A stretch of DNA of 64,000 nt from DTU024 sp964345895 (lineage in GTDB: Bacteria; Bacillota; Clostridia; Christensenellales; Aristaeellaceae), in NCBI GenBank assembly GCA_964345895.1, contig CAYFSQ010000001.1:1-64000 (forward strand), given 5' to 3'. Positions within the stretch are counted from its first letter, which is position 1; each line of letters opens with the position of its first letter. A model generated the notes under the pieces. The model searched no databases, was not told the DNA's origin, and saw nothing but the letters and a program-made list of their open reading frames with translations. A program made the position numbers and the translations under genes. This document shows, one piece after another, positions 14,132 to 22,692 of this stretch.

Positions 14132-15337
14132 TTATATAAACATGGAGACCAGGGTGATAATCATGCCGCCTGCCACGATGGAGCCGAGCTGACCTGCCAC
14201 GTTAGCGCTGATGGACTGCATGAGGATGAAGTTGGTGGGATCCTCCGCCGTGGCCATCTTCTGGATGACGCGGGCGCTCATGGGGAAGGCGGAAATGCCG
14301 GCCGCACCCACCATGGGGTTGATTTTGGTCTTGCGGAACAGGTTGATCAGCTTGGCGAACAGCACACCGCCGGCGGTGTCAAACACGAAAGCGAACAGGC
14401 CCAGGCCCATGATGAGGGCGGTGTCCAGGCGCAGGAAATTGTCAGCAATCATGGTGGAGCCAATGGTGATGCCCAGCAGGATGGTGACCAGGTTGGCCAG
14501 CTCGTTCTGGGCAGTCTTGCTAAGCCTTTCCAGCACGCCGCACTCGCGGATCAGGTTGCCAAACATGAGGGAGCCTACCAGGGGCGCCGACATGGGTACG
14601 ATGATGCCTGCCACCAGGGTAACGACAATGGGGAATAGAATCAGCGCGGTCTTGGAGGAGCGCTCTTCATTGTAGTTCATGCGGATCATCCGCTCTTCCT
14701 TCGTTGTCAGCGCGCGGATGACGGGGGGCTGAATGACGGGCACCAGGGACATATAGCTGTATGCCGCCACCGAAATGGGGGCCATATAGTCCTGAAGTTT
14801 GAAGTGGTTGGCCACATACAAGGTGGTGGGGCCGTCTGCTGCGCCGATGATGCCAATGGCCGAGGCCAGGCGCAGGATGAGGCCTTCATCCCCGGCGGTG
14901 GCGGGCAACACGATGGGAATGAGCAGAATAGCCGTCAGGAAGGTGGCGAAGATGCCAAACTGCGCAGCTGCGCCAAAGAAAATCATGGTCGGATCCTTCA
15001 GCAGCGGGGAGAAATCAATCATGGCGCCTACGCCGATGAAAATCAGTACAGGGAACAGCTCGTTGGCAATGCCTGCGTCAAACAATACCCGCAGGAAGCC
15101 AGGGGCGTCCACTGTGCCGATGGCAGAAGGCATCATGGTTTCCAGCACCGGGGGCAGGTTAGCCAGGATGGCGCCAAAACCAATGGGGAGCAGCAGGGCG
15201 GGTTCATAGTCCTTTTTAATGGCCAGGTAGATGAGCACGCCTGCGATGGCAAACATAACCAGCGTTTTAAACCCGGCGCCTGTAAACAGAAAGCCGATGC
15301 CGGAAAACAGTTCACCACTCATTTTTGCAAAGTCCAT
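14132..15337 (-). CDS. Sodium-ion-translocating decarboxylase beta subunit (OadB/GcdB/MmdB family)
   Basis: 401 residues with about nine to eleven membrane segments. It begins MDFAKMSGELFSGIGFLFTG and contains the diagnostic IGIIGAADGPTTLYVAN, whose aspartate corresponds to the essential Asp203 of Klebsiella OadB. Beta subunits use decarboxylation of a carboxybiotin carrier to export Na+. The substrate (oxaloacetate, methylmalonyl-CoA, glutaconyl-CoA or malonate) depends on the alpha subunit, which is not in this window; nor is a biotin carrier. A tiny gamma-like gene follows. GGAGG precedes the ATG, and an FRG-domain gene lies 14 bases upstream in the same operon. Confidence 0.9.
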   Translation of the reverse strand: MDFAKMSGELFSGIGFLFTGAGFKTLVMFAIAGVLIYLAIKKDYEPALLLPIGFGAILANLPPVLETMMPSAIGTVDAPGFLRVLFDAGIANELFPVLIFIGVGAMIDFSPLLKDPTMIFFGAAAQFGIFATFLTAILLIPIVLPATAGDEGLILRLASAIGIIGAADGPTTLYVANHFKLQDYMAPISVAAYSYMSLVPVIQPPVIRALTTKEERMIRMNYNEERSSKTALILFPIVVTLVAGIIVPMSAPLVGSLMFGNLIRECGVLERLSKTAQNELANLVTILLGITIGSTMIADNFLRLDTALIMGLGLFAFVFDTAGGVLFAKLINLFRKTKINPMVGAAGISAFPMSARVIQKMATAEDPTNFILMQSISANVAGQLGSIVAGGMIITLVSMFI

Positions 15338-15351
15338 GAGAGGATCCTCCT

Positions 15352-16173
15352 TTATATGCCTGTAGAATCAGGCTGGGTCTTGTGGTGACGGGGGCCAAGG
15401 GGGGCATAGCGGCGGGCAATCCAGCGGCAAATGCCGTCCAGGCCGGGGTATATCATACGCTCGGAAATGTTGATGTAATCCAGCTTGTCCCGGATTTCCA
15501 ACTTCACCTCTGCGGGGATAACAATGCGGGTAAAAGCGCTGTCTGCGCCTTGGATGGTATCAATCAGCACATGGGCATCGCTGGTGAGGGAAAACAGCGC
15601 GTATTGGTTGGCAATGCGGTTAACCACCGATGCAGGCTCAAAAAAGAAGGAAAAGGGCTGATCGCATACTTCTTTTAAAGCGGAGAAATCTGCTGCCACG
15701 CCGTCCAGCATTTCCATGGAAAACACATTGCATTTTTCCTGATAGAGGAGCCTGGAAAACTTTTCAGGCAGCAGATGGTTGATTTTTTTCATGTCGCAGC
15801 AGATGATGGCGCCGTCCAGATGGTAGCTGTCGGTATCCTCCGTGGCAAAATGGGCAGCCACCAGGGGGGAATAGGTCCAGTCCAGCAGCCTGGTGGGCAG
15901 GCCGTACTGCTGCCCCATGGCGACCATCTGCCAGAAGGAATGGCAGTTGGTTAAATCCGCATAGCCGTACTTGCGGAAGGAACGAAGAATCTGCCGCTCC
16001 AGGCCAAGGTTCTGCGGGCTGCAGCGGTTCAGTGAGGGAATCAGACCCCAATGCTTGTCCGCCACCCCCCGGTATACCCGGCTGTTGCGGTAGCGCAGGA
16101 GATCCTCATCCCACATGCCCTCAAAGGCTGCCGCCTGCAAGGTATCCCAGTTGGTAACAACGATTTCGCGCAT
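15352..16173 (-). CDS. FRG-domain protein
   Basis: 273 residues, essentially one FRG domain. The family name motif is present as VYRGVADKHWGLIPSLNR, followed by GQQYGLPTRLLDWTYSPLVAAHFA and the C-terminal GICRWIARRYAP. FRG domains have no settled biochemical function; they occur alone or in proteins linked to phage defence and toxin-like systems. Here it has its own promoter and a strong AAGGAGGGG, and it heads an operon with a sodium-pump subunit. No toxin partner, transposase or other defence gene is near. Base composition looks like its neighbours, so recent transfer is not evident. Confidence 0.75.
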   Translation of the reverse strand: MREIVVTNWDTLQAAAFEGMWDEDLLRYRNSRVYRGVADKHWGLIPSLNRCSPQNLGLERQILRSFRKYGYADLTNCHSFWQMVAMGQQYGLPTRLLDWTYSPLVAAHFATEDTDSYHLDGAIICCDMKKINHLLPEKFSRLLYQEKCNVFSMEMLDGVAADFSALKEVCDQPFSFFFEPASVVNRIANQYALFSLTSDAHVLIDTIQGADSAFTRIVIPAEVKLEIRDKLDYINISERMIYPGLDGICRWIARRYAPLGPRHHKTQPDSTGI

Positions 16174-16208
16174 GCGACATCCCCTCCTTCAAAAAGTATA
16201 CGGAAAAC

Positions 16209-16237
16209 ATTATAGGGTAAACGAAAGGTTTCTTCAA
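16209..16237 (-). promoter_or_regulatory. Promoter of the FRG-oadB operon
   Basis: Minus strand TTGAAG (16237-16232), 17 bases, TATAAT (16214-16209), 36 bases before the FRG start. The remaining gap 16240-16410 holds only short similarities such as two GGTTCAC copies and no clear element. Confidence 0.6.
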
Positions 16238-16410
16238 GTAAAATCAAGTGTTTTCTCTGCATTTCTGCGTATTGCCTCAAGCGGTTCTAAGGTGGGCAAG
16301 AGGCGGCCAGCCCTGGCGCTGTGCAAACGAATGCAGGTCACATTCAAGAACAGGTTCACACTCAATAACGGGTTCACTTGTATGTTCATTCTTATCCGTT
16401 CATTTTCAAC

Positions 16411-16450
16411 TTGACTTTATTACGCTAAAGTGATAAAGTGATGAAGTATT
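16411..16450 (+). promoter_or_regulatory. his operon promoter with tandem repeats
   Basis: TTGACT (16411-16416), 17 bases, TAAAGT (16434-16439). The tandem octamer AAAGTGAT at 16427-16434 and 16435-16442, followed by a related GAAGTATT, overlaps the -10. This is a good operator candidate, possibly for the YerC-like regulator encoded immediately downstream. Confidence 0.5.
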
Positions 16451-16466
16451 CTACAAGGGAGGGCCT

Positions 16467-16757
16467 ATGTCGAACATCTTTAATCAAGCGAGCAGCAAGC
16501 TTTTTGAGGCACTGCTGACGCTGAAAACACCGGAGGAATGCCGGTTGTTCTTTGAAGATCTGTGCACCGTCGGCGAGATTCAGGCGCTGGCGCAGCGCTA
16601 CCAGGTGGCGGGCATGCTGGCAGACAAAAAGAACTATCAGGAGATTGCCGCGGCAACGGGGGCGTCCTCCGCCACCATCAGCCGGGTGAACAGGTGCCTC
16701 AGATACGGCAGTGGCGGCTATCAAATGACCCTTGAAAGGAGCCCTTATGCAGATTGA
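16467..16757 (+). CDS. YerC/YecD family TrpR-related DNA-binding protein
   Basis: 96 residues of the TrpR-like helix-turn-helix superfamily (YerC/YecD group). The recognition region EIAAATGASSATISRVNRCL and the upstream LCTVGEIQALAQRYQVAGML are typical. In TrpR the equivalent fold binds operator DNA when an amino acid is bound; for YerC the ligand is not established. Its place as first gene of the his operon suggests that it senses histidine or a pathway intermediate, which is an inference. GGGAGGG precedes the ATG, and hisZ starts inside its last 11 bases. Confidence 0.82.
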   Translation: MSNIFNQASSKLFEALLTLKTPEECRLFFEDLCTVGEIQALAQRYQVAGMLADKKNYQEIAAATGASSATISRVNRCLRYGSGGYQMTLERSPYAD

Positions 16758-17673
16758 TGAAAGGCTGTTAACCCGGGAAGAAAAAGCACTGTTCACCCTG
16801 CGGGCTTTGTTTAATCAGCAGGGGTACACCCGCTATGCCATGAGCCGCTTTGAACCCTACGACCTGTACGTGGAAAACAAAGACTTTTTGGGCAACGACC
16901 GCATCATTACCTTTACCGATGTGGGCGGCAAATTAAAGGCGCTGAAACCCGACGTTACACTGTCCATCGTCAAACGGGCGCCCGATATGCCGGGCAGCAA
17001 ATCCCGCGTGTATTACAGCGAAAATGTCTACCGTGCCCGGCCGGGAGACGGCGGCTTTCGGGAGATTCTTCAATCCGGCGTTGAATGCATCGGCGATCTT
17101 GATGATTCAGATGTCTGCGAGGTTGTCCTGCTGGCGGTCAAGGCTTTGCAATCCCTGTCAAAGGACTATGTGCTGACATTGTCCCATGCTGGCTTTATTA
17201 CAGCCCTGCTGGATGCCCTTCAGGTTCCCCAAGGGTTGCGGGATGGTCTGCTCCGCTTTGTAAGGCAAAAGAACACGGAAGGCCTGCTCCAATATTGCGC
17301 TGCAAAGAACCTGCCGGGGGAAAATGCAACTGCCCTTAGCAACCTGATTTCCCTCTACGGCACCCTGGCAGACAATCTTCCCCTTTTGGCGAATCTTTGC
17401 CGCAACGAAAAAATGGAACAGGCGGTAAAGGAGTTGTCCATTGTGTCCGATGCCCTGGGCAGCATCTCCGACGGGGACAATGCCCGCCTCGATTTTTCTG
17501 TGATGAACAACATGCAGTATTACGACGGGCTGGTGTTCAAGGGGTTTGTCAACGGCCTGCCCGAGGGGATTCTGTCAGGGGGCCAGTACGGCGGTCTGCT
17601 GCAGAAGATGGGGCGCAAAGCAACGGCTGTTGGCTTTGCTGTCTACCTGAATGAAGTGGAGTATTTGCCATGA
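16747..17673 (+). CDS. hisZ: ATP phosphoribosyltransferase regulatory subunit
   Basis: 308 residues, related to class II histidyl-tRNA synthetases without aminoacylation ability. Motifs include RFEPYDLYVENKDFL, DVTLSIVKRA and YSENVYRA. HisZ pairs with the short form of HisG to make an active, histidine-inhibited enzyme for the first step of histidine synthesis. It is somewhat shorter than the roughly 390-residue Bacillus HisZ. The ATG at 16747 has AAAGGAG upstream and overlaps the preceding gene by 11 bases; hisG overlaps its stop as ATGA. The pairing with a short HisG is consistent. Confidence 0.85.
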   Translation: MQIDERLLTREEKALFTLRALFNQQGYTRYAMSRFEPYDLYVENKDFLGNDRIITFTDVGGKLKALKPDVTLSIVKRAPDMPGSKSRVYYSENVYRARPGDGGFREILQSGVECIGDLDDSDVCEVVLLAVKALQSLSKDYVLTLSHAGFITALLDALQVPQGLRDGLLRFVRQKNTEGLLQYCAAKNLPGENATALSNLISLYGTLADNLPLLANLCRNEKMEQAVKELSIVSDALGSISDGDNARLDFSVMNNMQYYDGLVFKGFVNGLPEGILSGGQYGGLLQKMGRKATAVGFAVYLNEVEYLP

Positions 17674-18305
17674 CCAACATTCTTCGTATCGCTTTGCCCA
17701 AGGGGCGCTTGGGCGAACAGGTCTATCAACGGATGGACAAGGCAGGATTTTCCTGCCCTGAAATACTGGAACAAAGCCGCAAGTTGGTGTTTGAGAACCC
17801 GGACAAGGGCGTGCGCTACTTCTGGGTAAAACCCTCTGATGTGGCGGTCTATGTAGAGCGAGGCGCGGCGGACCTGGGGGTGGTAGGCAGGGACACCCTG
17901 CTGGAAAACAATCCTGATATCTACGAGTTGCTGGATTTGCAATTGGGCAAATGCCGCATGGCGGTGGCTGCGCCTGAAGGCTGGCAGGACGATATGTCCC
18001 GCGCCTTGCGGGTTGCCAGCAAGTATCCCCGCATCGCTTCCCGCTTCTATGAAAGCCGGGGACGGGATATCGATATCATCACCCTCAATGGCTCGGTAGA
18101 GTTGGCCCCCCTGCTTCATCTGTCCGACGTCATTGTGGATATTGTGGAAACAGGCAAGACCCTGGTGGAAAACGGCCTTCAGGTGGTGGAGGACATTGTG
18201 CACATCAGCGCAAGGCTGATCGCCAACAAAGCAGCCTATCACTTTAAACACGATGAGGTAGAAAAGCTGCAAAGCGCACTAAGGAAGGGGTTGGAGGAAG
18301 TATGA
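17670..18305 (+). CDS. hisG: ATP phosphoribosyltransferase, short form
   Basis: 211 residues, the length of the short HisG that requires HisZ. It begins LRIALPKGRLGEQVYQ and carries the PRPP-binding segment ADVIVDIVETGKTL in the variant form SDVIVDIVETGKTL. It joins ATP and PRPP to form phosphoribosyl-ATP, the committed step of histidine synthesis. It overlaps hisZ by 4 bases (ATGA) and hisD by 4 bases, so translation is probably coupled along the operon. It lacks the C-terminal regulatory domain of long HisG. Confidence 0.94.
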   Translation: MTNILRIALPKGRLGEQVYQRMDKAGFSCPEILEQSRKLVFENPDKGVRYFWVKPSDVAVYVERGAADLGVVGRDTLLENNPDIYELLDLQLGKCRMAVAAPEGWQDDMSRALRVASKYPRIASRFYESRGRDIDIITLNGSVELAPLLHLSDVIVDIVETGKTLVENGLQVVEDIVHISARLIANKAAYHFKHDEVEKLQSALRKGLEEV

Positions 18306-19567
18306 TTACCATTTTGCAGGCAGAAAACATCAGCATGGAACAGGTGTTGGCCCGCTCCGCGCCGCTGAATGATGTGCGGGAGAAGGTGGAGAGCATCCTG
18401 CAGGACGTGCGGGATAATGGCGATGAGGCGCTAAAAAAATACAACGCCCTGTTTGACAACGCCCGCCCCGAAACCCTGGAAGTAACCAAAGACCAGTGGG
18501 AGCAGGCCCTGCAGCAGGCAGACCCCAAGCTGATGGACATCATGCAGGAAGCGGCGGACAACATCCGCCAATTCCACGAAAAGCAGCGGCGGGAAGGCTT
18601 TGAGATTCAAAAGCCCGACGGCACGGTGGTGGGGCAGCGGGTGCATGCTGTCAAGCGGGCAGGGCTGTACACCCCCGGCGGCACAGCAGCCTATTACTCC
18701 AGCGTGCTGATGAACGGCATCCCCGCCAAGGTGGCTGGGGTTGAGGAAATCATCATGGTTACCCCGGCGAAGGACGGCATCATTCATCCTGATATTCTGG
18801 CGGCGGCCACCATTGCCGGGGTGGACAGGGTGTTTATGGTGGGCGGTGCCCAGGCCATTGGCGCCCTGGCCTACGGTACAAAGAGCATTCCCCGGGTAGA
18901 CCGCATCGTCGGGCCAGGCAACGCCTATGTGGCGGAGGCCAAGCGGCAGGTATATGGCATCTGCGGCATCGACATGATTGCCGGTCCCAGCGAAATACTG
19001 ATTGTGGCAGATGAACATAACGATGCCAGGGTGCTGGCGGCGGACATGCTGTCCCAGGCAGAGCATGATGAGGACGCTGCCGCCGTGCTGGTCACCAACA
19101 GCATGGACTTGGCCCTTCAGGTACAGCAGGAACTGGAAAGGCAAATCCCTCTGCTGCCAAGGGCAGTGATGGCCCGCGCTTCCATTGACAACAACGGCCG
19201 CATCATCGTAACAAAGGACATTCTGAGCGCAGTGGATATCTCCAACGCCTGGGCACCGGAGCATCTGGAACTGTGCGTGGAAGATCCCTTCAGCTGGCTG
19301 GATAAAATAGACAACGCCGGCTCCATCTTCCTGGGCCGCTCCACCCCGGAAGCGGTGGGGGATTACTGGGCGGGCACCAACCACACCCTGCCCACTTCCG
19401 GCACGGCGCGCTTTTCCAGCCCCCTGTCGGTGGAAGATTTCCTCAAGGTATCCCAGTACATCTACTACCCCAAGGAGGCTACGGCAAGAGCCGCAGACAA
19501 GATTGCCTACTTCGCCGGAAAGGAGGGGCTGCAGGCCCACGCCCTCAGCGCCTTAATGAGAAAATGA
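18302..19567 (+). CDS. hisD: Histidinol dehydrogenase
   Basis: 421 residues. It oxidises L-histidinol to histidine in two NAD-dependent steps. Recognisable are AGLYTPGGTAAYYSSVLMN, GPGNAYVAEAK, the zinc-ligand segment DMLSQAEHDEDAAAVLV and the catalytic NAWAPEHLEL. The length and motifs are normal. It sits between hisG and hisC with 4-base overlaps at both ends. Confidence 0.95.
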   Translation: MITILQAENISMEQVLARSAPLNDVREKVESILQDVRDNGDEALKKYNALFDNARPETLEVTKDQWEQALQQADPKLMDIMQEAADNIRQFHEKQRREGFEIQKPDGTVVGQRVHAVKRAGLYTPGGTAAYYSSVLMNGIPAKVAGVEEIIMVTPAKDGIIHPDILAAATIAGVDRVFMVGGAQAIGALAYGTKSIPRVDRIVGPGNAYVAEAKRQVYGICGIDMIAGPSEILIVADEHNDARVLAADMLSQAEHDEDAAAVLVTNSMDLALQVQQELERQIPLLPRAVMARASIDNNGRIIVTKDILSAVDISNAWAPEHLELCVEDPFSWLDKIDNAGSIFLGRSTPEAVGDYWAGTNHTLPTSGTARFSSPLSVEDFLKVSQYIYYPKEATARAADKIAYFAGKEGLQAHALSALMRK

Positions 19568-20640
19568 GCAAGTATTTTCATCCCCGCTATGGTTCCCTGA
19601 AGCAGTACGTACCGGGAGAGCAACCCCAGGATCAACAGTATATCAAGCTGAACACCAACGAATCGCCCTTTCCGCCGCCGGAAAATGTTGTGAAGGCGGC
19701 AGAGGAGGCAGCGCGCAGCGCCCATCTGTATTGCGACCCGGATTGCCGCCTGATACGCGTGGAGGCTGCCAAGGTTTATGGGGTAGATGTGGAAGAGGTA
19801 CTGTGCTTCAATGGCAGCGACGAGGTGCTGTCCTTTGCCTTTGCTGCCTTTGGGCAGGATGGTGTGGCCTTTCCCGCTTTATCCTATGGTTTCTATCCCA
19901 TCTTTGCCGCCGTCAACCAGGTTCAGGGCCATCCTGTCCCCATGGGGGACAATATGGCCATTGTGCCCGAGGACTATTTTGGCTTGCACAAAGCCATCGT
20001 CATCGCCAACCCCAATGCGCCCACGGGGCAGTACCTTAAGCCCGGGCAAATTGAAAGCATTCTTCAAAACAACCCAGGCCATGTGGTGGTGGTGGACGAA
20101 GCCTATATCGACTTTGGCGGGCAAAGCGCTCTGCCCCTGATTAAAAGGTACGATAACCTGCTGGTGACCCGCACCTTTTCCAAGTCCCACTCCCTGGCAG
20201 GGGCAAGGATTGGCTTTGGCTTTGGCCATCCGGAGTTGATGCAGGATTTGAACACCCTGCGCTGTTCCACCAACCCTTACAATGTAAGCGCCATGGGACA
20301 GGCGGCAGGGCTTGCAGCGCTGAAGGAAAACGTATATTATATGACATGTTGCAAGACGGTTGCCCAAACCCGTGATCAGACGGCCAAAGCCCTCACTTCC
20401 CTTGGCTTTCATGTGATGCCCTCCCTGACAAATTTTTTGTTTGTTACCCACCACGGCGTGGCGGGGGAAGTGCTGTATAAAAGCCTGCGGGCAAAAGGGG
20501 TGCTGGTGCGGTGGTTTAACCAACGGGAGGTACGGGACTATGTGCGTATCTCCATCGGCAGCCCGGAGCAGATGGGCGCATTGCTCAGCGCCCTGCAAGA
20601 GACATTACATGAGGAGTACCATGCGAAACGCGTCGATTGA
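19564..20640 (+). CDS. hisC: Histidinol-phosphate aminotransferase
   Basis: 358 residues, a class I/II PLP-dependent aminotransferase. Motifs: LNTNESPFPPP at the N-terminus, NPNAPTGQY, VVDEAYIDFGG, and the PLP lysine in TRTFSKSHSLAGARIGF. It transfers an amino group from glutamate to imidazole-acetol phosphate. The 5' end overlaps hisD by 4 bases and the 3' end overlaps hisB by 20 bases, the longest overlap in the operon. Confidence 0.93.
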   Translation: MSKYFHPRYGSLKQYVPGEQPQDQQYIKLNTNESPFPPPENVVKAAEEAARSAHLYCDPDCRLIRVEAAKVYGVDVEEVLCFNGSDEVLSFAFAAFGQDGVAFPALSYGFYPIFAAVNQVQGHPVPMGDNMAIVPEDYFGLHKAIVIANPNAPTGQYLKPGQIESILQNNPGHVVVVDEAYIDFGGQSALPLIKRYDNLLVTRTFSKSHSLAGARIGFGFGHPELMQDLNTLRCSTNPYNVSAMGQAAGLAALKENVYYMTCCKTVAQTRDQTAKALTSLGFHVMPSLTNFLFVTHHGVAGEVLYKSLRAKGVLVRWFNQREVRDYVRISIGSPEQMGALLSALQETLHEEYHAKRVD

Positions 20641-21199
20641 ACGAAACACCAGCGAAACCAACATCAGCCTGAGCCTGGTTTTTGAAGGCACAGGAGGGCG
20701 GGAGATTGATACTGGCATCGGTTTTCTGGACCATATGCTGGACTTGTTTTCTGCCCACAGCGGGTTTGACCTGAACGTCCTTTGCAAGGGGGATACCCAG
20801 GTGGACGGCCACCACACGGCGGAGGATGTGGGCATCTGCCTTGGCCAGGCACTGAAAGAAGCGCTGAAAGACAAGAAGGGCATACGCCGCTACGCTTCCC
20901 TGGCGTTGCCCATGGACGAGGCGCTGGTCCTTTGCGCGGTGGATATTTCCGGCAGAGGCATGCTGCAATACCACCTGCCCATGGCGGTGGAAAAAATCGG
21001 CACCTTTGATGTGCAACTGCTGGAAGAGTTCTTCCAGGCCTTCGCTGTGCATGCGGGTATTACGCTGCATATCAGGCTTTTAGACGGGCGCAACGCTCAC
21101 CACATCGCGGAGGCTGCCTTTAAGGCAACGGCCCGGGTGCTGAAGGATGCGGTACAGATTGTCAGCGACACTGTACCCTCCACAAAGGGGGTATTATGA
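20621..21199 (+). CDS. hisB: Imidazoleglycerol-phosphate dehydratase
   Basis: 192 residues, the monofunctional form without a phosphatase domain. The metal-binding motifs GIGFLDHMLDLFSAHSGFD, DGHHTAEDVGI, HAGITLHI and NAHHIAEAAFKA are all present. It dehydrates imidazole-glycerol phosphate. The ATG at 20621 with GAGGAG upstream is used, although the frame is open further upstream inside hisC. Its stop overlaps hisA as ATGA, which leaves no room for hisH, the gene normally found here. Confidence 0.94.
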   Translation: MRNASIERNTSETNISLSLVFEGTGGREIDTGIGFLDHMLDLFSAHSGFDLNVLCKGDTQVDGHHTAEDVGICLGQALKEALKDKKGIRRYASLALPMDEALVLCAVDISGRGMLQYHLPMAVEKIGTFDVQLLEEFFQAFAVHAGITLHIRLLDGRNAHHIAEAAFKATARVLKDAVQIVSDTVPSTKGVL

Positions 21200-21921
21200 A
21201 CATTTATCCTGCGATCGACCTGATCCATGGCAAGGTTGTGCGCCTAAAGCATGGCGATTTTGACCAGATGACCGTCTATTCCGATGATCCGGTGCAGGTG
21301 GCCCGCTCTTTCATGGAGCAAGGGGCAGAATACCTGCACGTGGTCGACCTGGACGGCGCCCGGGAGGGAGAGCCGGAAAACGACGCCATCATCGCCCGTA
21401 TCATCGCGGAGAGCGGGCTGAAGGTAGAGGTGGGCGGCGGCATTCGGGAGAAGGACACCATCGAAAAATATCTGTCCATGGGCGCCCACCAGGTAATCCT
21501 GGGCACCGCAGCGCTGGAAAATGGCGATTTTCTTCACGATGCTGTGGACACCTACGGTGAAAAAATCGTGGTGGGTGTGGACGTGAAGGATGGTTTTGTC
21601 GCCGTCAAAGGCTGGCAGGAATTAAGCGATATGCGTCTGGACACATTTTTTCAAGACTTGTCCGCCATCGGCGTTGGCCGCATCATCTGCACCGACATCT
21701 CCCGGGATGGCGGTATGATGGGCAGCAATCAGGATTTGTACCGGGAGCTGGTGGAGGAATATCCTGTTCGCATCACAGCTTCAGGCGGCGTCACCACCCT
21801 GGCGGATATCCGTGCGCTGCAAAGCATCGCCGTGGAAGGTGCCATCATCGGCAAGGCGCTGTATACAGGGGATATCATTTTAAGCGAGGCCATTTCTTTG
21901 GCCAAAGGGGATGGACGTTAA
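21196..21921 (+). CDS. hisA: ProFAR isomerase
   Basis: 241 residues, a TIM barrel that opens the ribose ring of ProFAR. It begins YPAIDLIHGKVVRLKHGDF and has the phosphate-binding VEVGGGIRE and TASGGVTTLADI. The catalytic aspartates lie in AIDL and GVDVKDG. The usual family length supports the start at 21196, which overlaps hisB by 4 bases. Confidence 0.94.
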   Translation: MNIYPAIDLIHGKVVRLKHGDFDQMTVYSDDPVQVARSFMEQGAEYLHVVDLDGAREGEPENDAIIARIIAESGLKVEVGGGIREKDTIEKYLSMGAHQVILGTAALENGDFLHDAVDTYGEKIVVGVDVKDGFVAVKGWQELSDMRLDTFFQDLSAIGVGRIICTDISRDGGMMGSNQDLYRELVEEYPVRITASGGVTTLADIRALQSIAVEGAIIGKALYTGDIILSEAISLAKGDGR

Positions 21922-21923
21922 AC

Positions 21924-22685
21924 ATGACCCGACCTAAAAATATTGTGGCTTGCCTTGATATCAAGGATGGCAAGGTTGTCAAAGGGGTCAATTTCGCTGG
22001 CATTAAAGAAGTAGGCGATGTGCTGGAGCGGGCCAGGCTGTATGCCCAAATGGGCGCAGATGAGCTTTGCTTTTACGACATCTCTGCCTCGGTAGAAGGG
22101 CGTACCCTGTTTACCCAAATGCTGGAGAGCATGGTAAAGGCCGTCAACACCCCCGTGTCTGCCGCAGGCGGCGTAAAGACAACAGAGGATTTTGCCCGTG
22201 TGCTGGATACCGGCGTTGTCAAGGTCAGCATGAACTCAGGCGCGCTGCTGAACCCCTCCCTGGTGGAAAAGTGCGCCCGCAAGTTTGGACAGGACAAGGT
22301 TGTCGTGGCGGTGGACGTTGCCAGGGTGGGCGATGAATGGCATTGCTTTAACCAGGCAGGCGCCCACGACACCGGCATAGAGGCCCTTGGGTGGCTGAAA
22401 CAGTGTGAAAGCATGGGGGCAGGCGAAGTTGTGGTGAACTCCATCGACACCGACGGCGTGCGGCAGGGCTACGACCTGGGCTTGCTGGAGGCTGTATGCA
22501 ACAGCCTGTCCATCCCGGTGGTGGCTTCAGGCGGCGCGGGCAGCGTGGAACATATCCTGTCCCTGTTTGCAAAGGTGCCAAAGTGCGCCGCTGCCTTGGG
22601 GGCATCGATATTCCATTACGATTTGGTCAACATTGAGGAACTGAAACAAAGGATGGCCGGGGAGGGTATCCCCGTTAGATTGTGA
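21924..22685 (+). CDS. hisF: Imidazole glycerol phosphate synthase subunit HisF
   Basis: 253 residues, the cyclase TIM barrel. It begins VACLDIKDGKVVKGVNF with the first catalytic aspartate, and has PVSAAGGVKTTEDF and VVASGGAGSVEH. HisF uses ammonia passed from the glutaminase HisH to make imidazole-glycerol phosphate and AICAR. HisH is not encoded next to it, so HisF must receive ammonia from a HisH encoded elsewhere or use free ammonia. The barrel looks complete. There is no strong ribosome binding site, suggesting coupling to hisA two bases upstream. Confidence 0.94.
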   Translation: MTRPKNIVACLDIKDGKVVKGVNFAGIKEVGDVLERARLYAQMGADELCFYDISASVEGRTLFTQMLESMVKAVNTPVSAAGGVKTTEDFARVLDTGVVKVSMNSGALLNPSLVEKCARKFGQDKVVVAVDVARVGDEWHCFNQAGAHDTGIEALGWLKQCESMGAGEVVVNSIDTDGVRQGYDLGLLEAVCNSLSIPVVASGGAGSVEHILSLFAKVPKCAAALGASIFHYDLVNIEELKQRMAGEGIPVRL

Positions 22686-22692
22686 GGATAAT

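Noticed and set aside
16240..16410. His-codon leader peptide or other regulatory RNA upstream of the his operon
   Set aside because: Only short GGTTCAC similarities were seen; no ORF with histidine codons and no terminator hairpin.
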